DNA from: Metallosphaera hakonensis JCM 8857 = DSM 7519
Lineage (GTDB): Archaea > Thermoproteota > Thermoprotei_A > Sulfolobales > Sulfolobaceae
Length of the DNA stretch: 64,000 nucleotides
Assembly (NCBI RefSeq): GCF_003201675.2
Contig: NZ_CP029287.2
Coordinates: 1,240,001 to 1,304,000, forward strand
Direction of reading: 5' to 3'
A model generated the notes under the pieces. The model made no database searches and was not told the DNA's origin. It worked only from the letters and a program-made list of their open reading frames with translations. Positions 46,704-54,292 of this stretch are shown in pieces (position 1 is the first letter of the stretch; each line of letters starts with the position of its first letter). The translations under genes were made by a program, and so were the position numbers.

Positions 46704-47675
46704 ATGAAGAGACTTCCAATCTCAATAACGACGGGCCTAATGTTGCTGTTCCTATTAAGTGCCGTAAGTCCTGCACTAATGACCTCAGCCCAAACTACAA
46801 ATACTTGGGTAGTCGCATTCTACCCAGCGTCCTATCCTTCAGGAACCTCTTCATCTAGCTATAACAGGATCTTCGTAAACTTCACACTACCGTGGGAATA
46901 CGTCTACTCATCTTCGGGATACGCAGGATTCGTGCTAACTGTAACTGTCCCAGCGTTATACTATAATGCATTTACTAACACATGGACAAATACAAGCGTA
47001 GCGTTACAAGTAACAGTAGATCCTATAGACCAGGGTTATGGACAGGTCATTACTTATCAAGTATGGCTACCGAACCAATTAGTTTACTATACCACTAATT
47101 CATCTTATCCTGGTTCAACGCCTATACCTGCAGGTGCAGAAGTTGAAATGATTGGAGTGAGTCCTGCCTCTAATACATATAATCATCAAGCTAGCTTAGC
47201 AGTCTATTACATATACAACGGCCAGCTCTATTTTGCATCAGACATGTACTTTCCCTCCACATACACCGACAGCTACGGTGATAAACTCGTCATTCCTTCA
47301 TATGTATCCTTCTCTTCTAACAATGGAGGTACTAATCCATCCTTCGCTTTTGAAGGTACTACCAATAGTCTACCCAGCGGGACCTGGAGTATCCAATGGA
47401 CTGGTATGCAGATAAACGGAAAGAATGTTTTATCCTTCAATGCTGTTGCAGGTGATTCACAGGCAACTGGTGTAGGTGGAACTGCTTCTGTTCCGTCAGG
47501 GTTAGTAGAGAGCGGAATGACCCTTTATCAAGGTGCAAGCACATTCGCTTATTTCAGTATGGGATCGACTTCAGCTTTCAATGGGCTCAGCTACACTCAA
47601 CTATCCGAAGGTCAATCCTATCAGAATATTCAGTTCCTGAACCAAGAGACCAGCTTCGTCAATATCCCGTATTAG
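46704..47675 (+). CDS. Secreted beta-rich protein (323 aa)
   Basis: The signal peptide MKRLPISITTGLMLLFLLS is followed by a Ser/Thr/Tyr/Asn-rich mature domain with few charged residues, ending ETSFVNIPY. Composition and predicted strands resemble crenarchaeal secreted or filament-forming proteins, but no family is recognised. Part of its 3' end is repeated as a fragment at 50946. Its promoter is the common array promoter with a C5 tract. Confidence 0.7.
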   Translation: MKRLPISITTGLMLLFLLSAVSPALMTSAQTTNTWVVAFYPASYPSGTSSSSYNRIFVNFTLPWEYVYSSSGYAGFVLTVTVPALYYNAFTNTWTNTSVALQVTVDPIDQGYGQVITYQVWLPNQLVYYTTNSSYPGSTPIPAGAEVEMIGVSPASNTYNHQASLAVYYIYNGQLYFASDMYFPSTYTDSYGDKLVIPSYVSFSSNNGGTNPSFAFEGTTNSLPSGTWSIQWTGMQINGKNVLSFNAVAGDSQATGVGGTASVPSGLVESGMTLYQGASTFAYFSMGSTSAFNGLSYTQLSEGQSYQNIQFLNQETSFVNIPY

Positions 47676-47725
47676 GCCCGTCTATGGAAAATCTTTTTTA
47701 ATAATCATATTAATAGTGAGCTAAT

Positions 47726-47950
47726 ATGTTTCCCATGAATACGACAACCTACTCCAATCAATGGGTTAATGTTACAGGACCGTTTTTGTCCTCAGGAGGA
47801 TACAATCCCATTCCGCCACCACCCTGGTACGTTACCCATTGGCCAGAACTGGTCGTCCTGGCCCTCACTGCGGTTACTGTATTGGCTTCGCTCACGATCC
47901 CTGAGGTTAGATACCTGGCCTTCAAGTTCTTGAAGAGGGAAAGGGCTTGA
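47726..47950 (+). CDS. Small membrane protein, WPELVVL type, copy 1
   Basis: This 74-aa protein has a variable Asn/Thr-rich N-terminus, a Pro stretch (PIPPPPWYVTHWPE), one membrane helix (LVVLALTAVTVLASLTI) and a basic tail FKFLKRERA. It overlaps the DUF5658-like gene by 4 bp. A second copy at 51077 has an unrelated N-terminus but an identical helix and tail. Confidence 0.65.
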   Translation: MFPMNTTTYSNQWVNVTGPFLSSGGYNPIPPPPWYVTHWPELVVLALTAVTVLASLTIPEVRYLAFKFLKRERA

Positions 47951-48285
47951 ACTCAAGGTGGCTCTGGGTAACCCTGGTCCTGCTCAACGCCCTAGACCTC
48001 TTCTTCAGCTCTGCGGGCTGGTTGAACTTTTACGGTGAGGGTAATCCGATCTTGGGCCCCCTCTACCAGGCCTTCCTCTACCAGGGAATGCCCTTCCCAT
48101 TCCTGTTGTTGGGAACCACTGACGTGAAGGTACTGACTCTCGTGGGGGCCTACTGGTTCAAGAGGTACGTCGAGAGGTGGGAGCCTAAGGCTGGGAACCT
48201 ACTCCTATTCCTCCTCAACCTGGGTTACCTCCTCGTCATAGTGAACGACCTCCTGGCCCTCTTTTCTTCAGGGTGGAGCCTGTAG
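47947..48285 (+). CDS. DUF5658-like membrane protein, copy 1
   Basis: This 112-aa protein has three membrane segments with LLNALDLFFSSAGW at the N-terminus, the YGEGNPILGPLYQ motif and a C-terminal VIVNDLLALFSSGW. The start at 47947 (TTG, four-base overlap with the previous stop) is set by translational coupling. The copy at 51301 lacks five residues of the loop. Confidence 0.65.
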   Translation: MNSRWLWVTLVLLNALDLFFSSAGWLNFYGEGNPILGPLYQAFLYQGMPFPFLLLGTTDVKVLTLVGAYWFKRYVERWEPKAGNLLLFLLNLGYLLVIVNDLLALFSSGWSL

Positions 48286-48302
48286 TTTAGGGAGTCCCTT
48301 TA

Positions 48303-48323
48303 GAAGCACAACATAGCGTTGCC
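48303..48323 (+). repeat. Array repeat core (representative of seven copies)
   Basis: The core GAAGCACAACATAGCGTTGC plus C occurs at about 43329, 46313 (cut after GCGTT), 46638, 48303, 49038, 50914 and 51642. It lies between genes, usually directly after a stop codon, and comes in two contexts: behind TTTAGGGAGTCCCTTTA, or behind GATATTTCAACACCTCATGA. The conserved frame KHNIALPG-stop runs through the core. Confidence 0.8.
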
Positions 48324-48326
48324 GGG

Positions 48327-48731
48327 GTGAAAAAGACGTCGATGAGGATCTTCGAGGCACTGTGGAGGGCGTTATGGGTCCTCCTCATCCTAGCTAACGT
48401 TTACGACCTGGTCTTTTCCGCGGTGGCATGGAAGATGGGTCACGGGTTGATCGAGGAAAATTTCTTTGTGTCGATTTTTCAATATTACGGCGGAATAAAC
48501 ATTCCGTTCGATTTGGAGCTGATGACCATGATAGGAGTTAAACTCCTCTTCTTCACTGGAATCTACTGGTATACAAAACTATTCGACCTATTGAAGGCAA
48601 GCAAATACAAGTGGACCGCGTTGATACCGTTCATAGCCATATCGATTTTTGTGGACGTGGCGGATACCTTCATCTTCTTCCATATCCCCCTCCCTGGCCC
48701 GACGACACCCGCCACCGGGCCCTCCTTTTAA
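48327..48731 (+). CDS. DUF5658-like membrane protein
   Basis: This 134-aa protein starts at GTG 48327 inside the end of the array repeat (GCCGGGGTGAAA). It has three to four membrane segments, a LANVYDLVFSAVAW N-terminal helix and a VDVADTFIFFHIPL C-terminal helix; the middle contains GLIEENFFVSIF. It corresponds in position and pattern to the 117-aa protein at 51677 but is much more diverged than the preceding pair. Confidence 0.6.
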   Translation: MKKTSMRIFEALWRALWVLLILANVYDLVFSAVAWKMGHGLIEENFFVSIFQYYGGINIPFDLELMTMIGVKLLFFTGIYWYTKLFDLLKASKYKWTALIPFIAISIFVDVADTFIFFHIPLPGPTTPATGPSF

Positions 48732-48745
48732 AAGATGTGGGTTGA

Positions 48746-48970
48746 ATGATACCCTTTAACGTGACCAACGAGACGCTTCCGGTATACGTCAATGTCACGA
48801 ACCTAAATGCCACCACAATCCCGCCCCCAATCCCTCCCACGCCCTGGTACATCTACATAATTCCGGAGCTAGTCCTAACCGCTGGGATAGTAGCCACTGC
48901 ACTGACCTTCTACTTTTCCCCGGGACTGAGAAACAGCTTCAGAACTTTCTTCAATAGGCTCCGCAAGTGA
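48746..48970 (+). CDS. Small C-terminally anchored membrane protein
   Basis: This 74-aa protein has a sequon-rich N-terminus (NVTNETLPVYVNVTNLNATT), Pro-rich linker PPPIPPTPWYIY, one helix (ELVLTAGIVATALTFYF) and basic tail SPGLRNSFRTFFNRLRK. It resembles the anchor modules at 46360 and 53076 with a diverged tail. Confidence 0.6.
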   Translation: MIPFNVTNETLPVYVNVTNLNATTIPPPIPPTPWYIYIIPELVLTAGIVATALTFYFSPGLRNSFRTFFNRLRK

Positions 48971-49112
48971 CCTTTTAAAAACTCCTTCTTCCTCCACGCC
49001 TTGATGAGAGGGGCGAGATATTTCAACACCTCATGAAGAAGCACAACATAGCGTTGCCTGGTTAAACCTCGGATCCCCCCTTCTTTAAAACCCTTTTGAC
49101 TTCGGCCCGCTA

Positions 49113-49967
49113 ATGAAGAGACTTCCAATCTCAATAACGACGGGCCTAATGTTGCTGTTCCTTTTATCTCAGGTAACAGGAACGCTAGGAGCACAGATAT
49201 ACAATCCGCCTGGAGGTAGTGGGGGAGGAATAGTAGCCTATTCTACCATATATAGTAACGATGCAGGATACGCATATAACCTTTCTAGCGTCACGTGGTT
49301 TAGTGCAATACTTAATCTAACTGGGATATTCAAGTACAACTCCTCTGAAGGTGGTTTTCAAGAGGCGGCATTCTACACTGCTCTAGGTCAATACTTCAGT
49401 AACGGTACAGTTTCTTACGTTCAACCAGTGATAGTATTCTTTAGTAATGGGGCGGATACCGGACTTGCCTGGTTTGTCCAAGAGATCCAAGACGGGCATT
49501 TGAAGTATAGCGAAAATGAAACCTTCTTGTCAGCACCGAGTTACTTCCTGGAGTTAGGGAATTATCTCATCAACTTGACCATCTCGGCAACACTGAATAG
49601 TGAAAACGAGATAACTCAGGTTCATGTCGTCATCATAGGTCTCTTTAGTGACCACACACATGTTGATCAAACGATAAATCTACCAGTCCCTATACCTGAT
49701 CAACACGTCTTCATGGAGGTCGAAGATCCTCTCAATTCACAATATAAGCCGTTCCCCTTCCCCCTGATACCTAGTAATAATTACCTCTTCATAAATGGCA
49801 CGGCAATTCAATACGGGGTTCCCATATCCGTTCCCTACGGTTACGCTGAGGAGTTCGTGATGAGTACTGCTCACGCTTATGCTTACCCTACTGTCACTCA
49901 ACTACCCGATTACCAACTAGTACAGGGCTTCCAGTACGTTAGTATTTCCAGTAAGTATTCGACCTAG
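49113..49967 (+). CDS. Secreted protein with C-terminus altered by MITE
   Basis: The signal peptide is nearly identical to that at 46704 (MKRLPISITTGLMLLFLLS), then an IYNPPGGSGGG stretch like that of 43399 and a beta-rich, sequon-containing mature domain. A 70-bp MITE begins at 49939 and supplies the last nine codons (VSISSKYST). Removing it gives the ending GFQYVW followed by TAG. The promoter is the common array promoter with a C6 tract. Confidence 0.68.
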   Translation: MKRLPISITTGLMLLFLLSQVTGTLGAQIYNPPGGSGGGIVAYSTIYSNDAGYAYNLSSVTWFSAILNLTGIFKYNSSEGGFQEAAFYTALGQYFSNGTVSYVQPVIVFFSNGADTGLAWFVQEIQDGHLKYSENETFLSAPSYFLELGNYLINLTISATLNSENEITQVHVVIIGLFSDHTHVDQTINLPVPIPDQHVFMEVEDPLNSQYKPFPFPLIPSNNYLFINGTAIQYGVPISVPYGYAEEFVMSTAHAYAYPTVTQLPDYQLVQGFQYVSISSKYST

Positions 49968-50008
49968 ACATCTCTTGTTCCAAGCTGAGAACTTGTCGGA
50001 AACACTAG
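49939..50008 (+). repeat. CTAG-type MITE, 70 bp
   Basis: Left TTAGTATTTCCAGTAAGTAT and right-end complement CTAGTGTTTCCGACAAGTTC are imperfect inverted repeats with the same ends as the IS630-type element. It is nearly identical to the 70-bp copy at 52173. It is inserted in the last codons of the secreted protein gene at 49113. Confidence 0.8.
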
Positions 50009-50063
50009 TCTGGTAGACGGATGTAGCCAAAAACTTGATTTAGACAAGACATTTTTTCTACCC

Positions 50064-50846
50064 ATGAGAAGAGCTGTCTTTCTCGGGATACTCGTGGGTG
50101 TGCTCGTGTTAGCCGGAGCGCTCCTGAACGTCAATTACCTGTTACCTTCTCGCGCATCAACGGGAACCTTCCTGACAGTCTACAACGGTTCCGCACTTGT
50201 CCTGAGGGAATCCGAGTCCCTGGGGAACATAACGGTCTACATGAGAGTGGTCAATGAGTCGGGTCCCAACGCGTCCGTGTTTGCCGTTGCTCGTTGGACC
50301 AACGGCTCGCTCATGTTCTATGGTGACGTTTACCCGGTTCTATTACGATTCCTTGACAACATATCGGAATATCAGCCTGGGATGACATTTCACTATGTGG
50401 TACTGAACATATCCGGCGTACCCGTCTATCAAGGGACGGACGAATTTCTGTTGAGCTGGATTGGAAGTTCTGAATCCGACCATTTGGTGTACTATATCTC
50501 TATTAATAAATGTGTACACGCCCCTGATCCCGCACTTGAGGTCATCTTCGCCATAATCAATGTGACCTTTAATCAACTCGGGTTCCGAGGTAACGTGGTC
50601 CAGCACGTGGTTCACTATCCAGGCGTCGGTATTGTCGCCGATTCCGCAGTTCAATTATGTTTTAATGGTACTAGTCCTTTCCATAACGTATCCGTAAACG
50701 ATCCTGTTCCTTCCCATGACGTCTTCCTTGAAGGAGCCTTACCCTTGATAGTCCTCAGTGCAATCTCGCTGACCTCCTTGGCCCTAACGCTCTACTTCTC
50801 ACCCTACAGGAAAACCCTGTCCAGGCTCTTCAGGTTCAGGAAGTGA
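50064..50846 (+). CDS. Secreted ectodomain with C-terminal membrane anchor
   Basis: This 260-aa protein has an N-terminal signal/anchor (RRAVFLGILVGVLVLAGALL), an extracellular domain with at least eight sequons and two Cys (CVHAPD, LCFNG), then an anchor helix LPLIVLSAISLTSLALTLYF and tail SPYRKTLSRLFRFRK. The last 110 bp are almost identical to the end of the gene at 53076, evidence of recent recombination. Confidence 0.68.
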   Translation: MRRAVFLGILVGVLVLAGALLNVNYLLPSRASTGTFLTVYNGSALVLRESESLGNITVYMRVVNESGPNASVFAVARWTNGSLMFYGDVYPVLLRFLDNISEYQPGMTFHYVVLNISGVPVYQGTDEFLLSWIGSSESDHLVYYISINKCVHAPDPALEVIFAIINVTFNQLGFRGNVVQHVVHYPGVGIVADSAVQLCFNGTSPFHNVSVNDPVPSHDVFLEGALPLIVLSAISLTSLALTLYFSPYRKTLSRLFRFRK

Positions 50847-50945
50847 CCTTTTAAAAACCCCTTCTTCCTCCACGCCTTAATGAGAGGGGCGAGATATTTC
50901 AACACCTCATGAAGAAGCACAACATAGCGTTGCCCGGTTAAGCCT

Positions 50946-51024
50946 CTGGATCCCACTCCTTTCAGACTGCTCAGAACGTTCGGTTCCTGAACCAAGAGAC
51001 CAGCTTCATCAACATCCCGTACTA
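50946..51024 (+). pseudogene. 3' fragment of the 46704-type secreted gene
   Basis: The segment reads QNVRFLNQETSFINIPY followed by TAG and then GGCCCGTCTATGGAAAATC, matching the end and downstream sequence of the gene at 46704 (47625-47690). Everything upstream of it is lost. It sits between an array repeat and the next small membrane gene, exactly where a full secreted gene would be expected. Confidence 0.6.
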
Positions 51025-51076
51025 GGCCCGTCTATGGAAAATCTTTTTTAATTCTTTCTTTATCAATTTTTCTCAT

Positions 51077-51304
51077 ATGACCTTTCAGAACATTACCAAT
51101 TTCAATTCGACGTCGACTACAAACTCGTGTCTTAAGATTGGTTTCTTTTGTACCCAATGTTCTTTTCCTCAATCGCCCTGGTACGTTACCCATTGGCCAG
51201 AACTGGTGGTCCTGGCCCTCACTGCGGTTACTGTATTGGCTTCGCTCACGATCCCTGAGGTTAGATACCTGGCCTTCAAGTTCTTGAAGAGGGAAAGGGC
51301 TTGA
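51077..51304 (+). CDS. Small membrane protein, WPELVVL type, copy 2
   Basis: This 75-aa protein is identical to the copy at 47726 from SPWYVTHWPE onward, but has a different N-terminus with two Cys close together (FFCTQC) and another earlier (NSCLK). The DNA is nearly identical from 51176 on. The 4-bp overlap with the next gene is kept. Confidence 0.65.
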   Translation: MTFQNITNFNSTSTTNSCLKIGFFCTQCSFPQSPWYVTHWPELVVLALTAVTVLASLTIPEVRYLAFKFLKRERA

Positions 51305-51669
51305 ACTCAAGGTGGCTCTGGGTAACCCTGGTCCTGCTCAACGCCCTAGACCTCTTCTTCAGCTCTGTGGGCTGGTTGAACTTTTACGGTGAGGGTAATC
51401 CGATCTTGGCCCCCCTCTACCAGGGAATGCCCTTCCCATTCCTGTTGTTGGGAACCACTGACGTGAAGGTACTGACTCTCGTGGGGGCCTACTGGTTCAA
51501 GAGGTACGTCGAGAGGTGGGAGCCTAAGGCTGGGAACCTACTCCTATTCCTCCTCAACCTGGGTTACCTCCTCGTCATAGTGAACGACCTCCTGGCCCTC
51601 TTTTCTTCAGGGTGGAGCCTGTAGTTTAGGGAGTCCCTTTAGAAGCACAACATAGCTTTGCCGGGGTGA
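51176..51669 (+). repeat. Duplicated cassette segment, unit 2
   Basis: Near-identical to 47822-48330 except for a 15-bp deletion in the DUF5658-like gene and a few point changes (including GCGTT to GCTTT in the array repeat). Homology begins abruptly at CCCTGGTACG inside the small membrane gene, the mark of a recombination breakpoint. Confidence 0.85.
51301..51624 (+). CDS. DUF5658-like membrane protein, copy 2
   Basis: This 107-aa near-identical copy of 47947 differs by one Ala-to-Val change in the first helix, one Gly-to-Ala change in the GNPIL loop and loss of a five-residue repeat before QGMPFPF. Such recent duplication implies active recombination of the cassette. Function unknown. Confidence 0.65.
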   Translation: MNSRWLWVTLVLLNALDLFFSSVGWLNFYGEGNPILAPLYQGMPFPFLLLGTTDVKVLTLVGAYWFKRYVERWEPKAGNLLLFLLNLGYLLVIVNDLLALFSSGWSL

Positions 51670-51676
51670 ACCAGGT

Positions 51677-52030
51677 ATGGACAAGGAAAAACTACTCTGG
51701 ATCATCTTCCTGGGAGGTAACGTATACGATTTGATCTTCTCTTTCATCGTTTGGTATCTCTTCCCAGGCTACATCATTGAGCAAAACCATATCCTAGGAT
51801 TTCTCTGGAACGTGAACTTACCGCAGTGGCTTAACTACCTCTATAGCGTGGTAGGGTTGATCATGATTAAGATACTCCTTTTTGTGGGGGTATATTGGTG
51901 GACTAGGCTCTTCATAAGGGTGGGCACGAAAGGGTGGATAGGCCTCCTCCCCTTCGTAGGGATCACCCTCTTTGTCGATGTATACGACGTCTGGGTTTTG
52001 CTTTCTTCCCTAGGGTACACCTTCTTTTAA
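51677..52030 (+). CDS. DUF5658-like membrane protein
   Basis: This 117-aa protein has a first helix IIFLGGNVYDLIFSFIVWY, a loop IEQNHILGFLWNV and a last helix FVDVYDVWVLLSSLGY. It follows the array repeat by 14 bp and ends 26 bp before the G1-protease gene. It is the positional counterpart of 48327. Confidence 0.6.
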   Translation: MDKEKLLWIIFLGGNVYDLIFSFIVWYLFPGYIIEQNHILGFLWNVNLPQWLNYLYSVVGLIMIKILLFVGVYWWTRLFIRVGTKGWIGLLPFVGITLFVDVYDVWVLLSSLGYTFF

Positions 52031-52056
52031 AAACCCCTTTGGCTTCGGGCCCGATA

Positions 52057-53044
52057 ATGAAGGAAATTAAAAGAGAACTACTAGGGCTTCTGTTCCTGGT
52101 CCCTCTAGCAATTGTACTGATATCGAATGGATACAGCGGATCTGTTGGAGGTACGGTAGAGTGGACTGCTGGCTAGTGTTTCCAGTAAGTATTTGACCTA
52201 GACATCTCTTGTCCCTAGCTGAGAACTTGTCAGAAACACTAGCGTAAATAACTGGGCTGGCGTGGTATACAGTGACGAATGGTTTGGAGCATTAGGTACA
52301 TACGGTTGGAATCCAGTTAATAATGTTCAGGAGGCAATTAATACGACAAACCTGAAAATAGGTTATTTACCAGCCTCAAATAACCTTGATGCTATAGGCA
52401 TATGGGTAGGCCTAGGTCCAGACGGGATAGGTACAGGACCTGGAGCCTCAGGATCCACGGCGGTAGGTTCCCACTTCGTCCAGGCTGGATATAACATCTT
52501 GATTATCAGCTCTGATCAAATAATAATTAAATGGTTTTTAGAATCTGCTGGGAGTACTTCGCCCTACTATTATACAGATTACATTCCAACAGGTACACCC
52601 GTTCTCTTAAAAGTATCATTATCGAATTTAGAGAACGGAACTGTAGAGGCACAATATCTCATAAAATATAGCAATGGTACACTTTACTCGTTCAAAGAGT
52701 ATGGTGCATGGAGTTTCAGCGGTAATAACGGAAATTCATATACTGCTTACTCTATGATAGAGGCTCCTACGGTACCTTCAGAGCAAGCAGAACTTCCCTA
52801 TCTGACTGGCGGTCTCATTGAGCAATTCTCATTCAACTATATCTCTAGTGGAAATGAGTATTTAGGGCCTGGGACTCCAGCTAGCGGAACAACGTTTTTC
52901 GCCGGGATTTATACGCTAGATATCTCTGCAGGATATAACGTTGCTACCGCTTCATTATATCAGGCAAGTGGAAGCACAGGAAATTGGCAATACGTCTATC
53001 AGTTCACCTATCCACAGATATCTGTAACAACAGAAGCCCTATGA
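52057..53044 (+). pseudogene. G1 (eqolisin)-type secreted protease split by a MITE
   Basis: The first exon-like part (52057-52172) encodes a signal peptide (LLGLLFLVPLAIVLIS). After a 70-bp MITE the frame resumes with NNWAGVVYSDEWFG. Joining 52172 to 52243 gives one frame of 305 residues. The mature part has the eqolisin layout: NWAG start, WVGLGPDG, a Gln in HFVQAGYN and a Glu in YSMIEAP, the likely catalytic Gln/Glu pair of acid proteases, a suitable activity for an acidophile. As it stands the protein would stop in the MITE. Confidence 0.65.
52173..52242 (+). repeat. CTAG-type MITE, 70 bp, inside the G1-protease gene
   Basis: Left CTAGTGTTTCCAGTAAGTAT and right-end complement CTAGTGTTTCTGACAAGTTC are inverted repeats; the interior is nearly the same as the copy at 49939. 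Removing exactly these 70 bp restores the reading frame across the site (TAG codon lost, TAGVNNWAG read through). Confidence 0.85.
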
Positions 53045-53075
53045 AAAAACATTTTTTTCTCTGAAAGAGCTATAT

Positions 53076-53303
53076 GTGGGTATAATGACTCTAACCTTAC
53101 TTCCTATAAACGTGAGTAACTCTTCTCTTAACGTATCCCCAAACGACGCTGTCCCTCCCCAGGGCATCACTCCTCACGTCTTCCTTGACGGAGCCTTACC
53201 CTTGATAGTCCTCAGTGCAATCTCGCTGACCTCCTTGGCCCTAACGCTCTACTTCTCACCCTACAGGAAAACCCTGTCCAGGCTCTTCAGGTTCAGGAAG
53301 TGA
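53076..53303 (+). CDS. Small C-terminally anchored membrane protein
   Basis: This 75-aa protein (start MGIMTLTLLPINVSNSS) has a short sequon-bearing ectodomain, Pro-rich linker, anchor helix LPLIVLSAISLTSLALTLYF and tail SPYRKTLSRLFRFRK. From about 53180 its DNA matches the end of the gene at 50064 almost base for base. Confidence 0.62.
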   Translation: MGIMTLTLLPINVSNSSLNVSPNDAVPPQGITPHVFLDGALPLIVLSAISLTSLALTLYFSPYRKTLSRLFRFRK

Positions 53304-53336
53304 CCTTTTAAAAACCCTACCTTCGCCAGGCCCTCA

Positions 53337-53751
53337 ATGAGAAGACTTTCCCTACTCTTAGCTGTCCTACTGCTACTCCCCCCTAGTACCGCTCATGACC
53401 CACGCCTCAACTATACCGGTACTTTCGCCTTCGACAATTACCATAAGTAACGACGGATACTACACCGTCAAGCTGTACGGCCAATCCCTCACATACTGGA
53501 ACTCCTCCTCTTCCGTGCTCGACATTTCCGGGGCCAATTACAACGAACCCTACCCATCCTACTTCTCTACCCCCAATGGAATAGAGATGGTGGACGAGAC
53601 TAACTTCGTGTGTTCTGGTGGGTCCTGGTGGGCCACCACAGTCACATATCCCGTATCTTATTTGTTCGGTAACTCCGCAAACTGGTACGTCAATTCCACC
53701 TGGATAGTCGAGGGATCCTCCGGCTCCGGGGCACAGCTCTTCATCACGTGA
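53337..53751 (+). pseudogene. Secreted protein out of frame at a C6 tract
   Basis: ATG 53337 opens a signal peptide (MRRLSLLLAVLLLL) in one frame, while the mature part (MTHASTIPVLSP and on to SGAQLFIT) is in another frame ending at 53751. The two join smoothly if the run of six C at 53378-53383 loses one base, giving LLLLPLVPLMTHAS. The tract may be a switch or a recent mutation. The promoter is the TTTTAAAAAC type used in the array. Confidence 0.6.
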
Positions 53752-54151
53752 CAGGCTCCACGGCTGCGCCTCTAAGGGGATGGGGTGATGGCCTGTAGAG
53801 CCGAGGACAGGAGCTGGTCGAGGTTTACGTGACAGTATGCGGAATGCAAATATTTCGGCGAAAATATTGATATATGAACTAGTATTATTCTAGGTATAAG
53901 GTTATATCTGGATAACCTGTAAACAGTGTATCGTGAGACTCCGTTCCCCAAGATAGATGATTCGAACTATCAGTGGAAAAATGATAAAAACATGAATATT
54001 CCCCACAATATAAATTGAATTTTTTACATTCCGGACATTCTCACGTCGCCGCTTTAACGACTAGAACCAACCTGGATTCTTCAACAGTTTATCAAAATTC
54101 AATGAAAGAAATCAGCATTCCCTTCTTAATGCCCTCAACAAACATATACTA
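53752..54151. other. Intergenic region after the surface array
   Basis: About 400 bp with no gene. A palindromic AATATTTCGGCGAAAATATT lies near 53850. The complement of 54000-54050 reads a short ECPECKKFNLYC stretch, possibly the zinc-finger end of a lost gene. Nothing firm can be annotated. Confidence 0.35.
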
Positions 54152-54292
54152 ATGAAGAGTGGAAAAGACGGGGAATATTACTACGTAACAATTGAGAGCG
54201 ACGAGGAATTGGAGAAGTTAAAGGACTTGACACTCAAGAAAGTTAGGGCTAGAAGCGGTAAGCCTTCTTATGCTTTCCAATCCTCCAAATAA
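54152..54292 (+). CDS. Small hypothetical protein (46 aa)
   Basis: The ORF starts MKSGKDGEYYYVTIES and continues through a charged helix (DEELEKLKDLTLKKVRAR) to SYAFQSSK. Codon use looks like that of neighbouring genes, and a TATA-like AACATATAC lies a few bases upstream. There is no known family. The 250 bp after it, to treT, hold no further gene. Confidence 0.45.
   Translation: MKSGKDGEYYYVTIESDEELEKLKDLTLKKVRARSGKPSYAFQSSK

Larger units (their letters stand above)
47822..48330 (+). repeat. Duplicated cassette segment, unit 1
   Basis: This 509-bp segment covers the helix and tail of the small WPELVVL protein, the whole DUF5658-like gene and the following array repeat. It is almost identical to unit 2 at 51176-51669. 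The distance of about 3.35 kb, with different secreted genes between, shows exchange of cassettes within the array. Confidence 0.85.

Noticed and set aside
48910-50995. Minus-strand ORFs (about 48910-49194 and 50804-50995) sharing a common stretch QRYVVLLHEVLKYLAPLI
   Set aside because: They are antisense readings of the array repeat and of the conserved anchor-tail sequence on the other strand; no start signals or independent conservation.
43329-51662. A CRISPR-like array
   Set aside because: The repeats are few, irregularly spaced by hundreds to thousands of bases and separated by genes; no Cas genes are present anywhere in the window.
53876-53960. CTAGTATTATTC near 53878 as another CTAG-type MITE
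   Set aside because: No matching right end with an inverted repeat was found within 100 bp.
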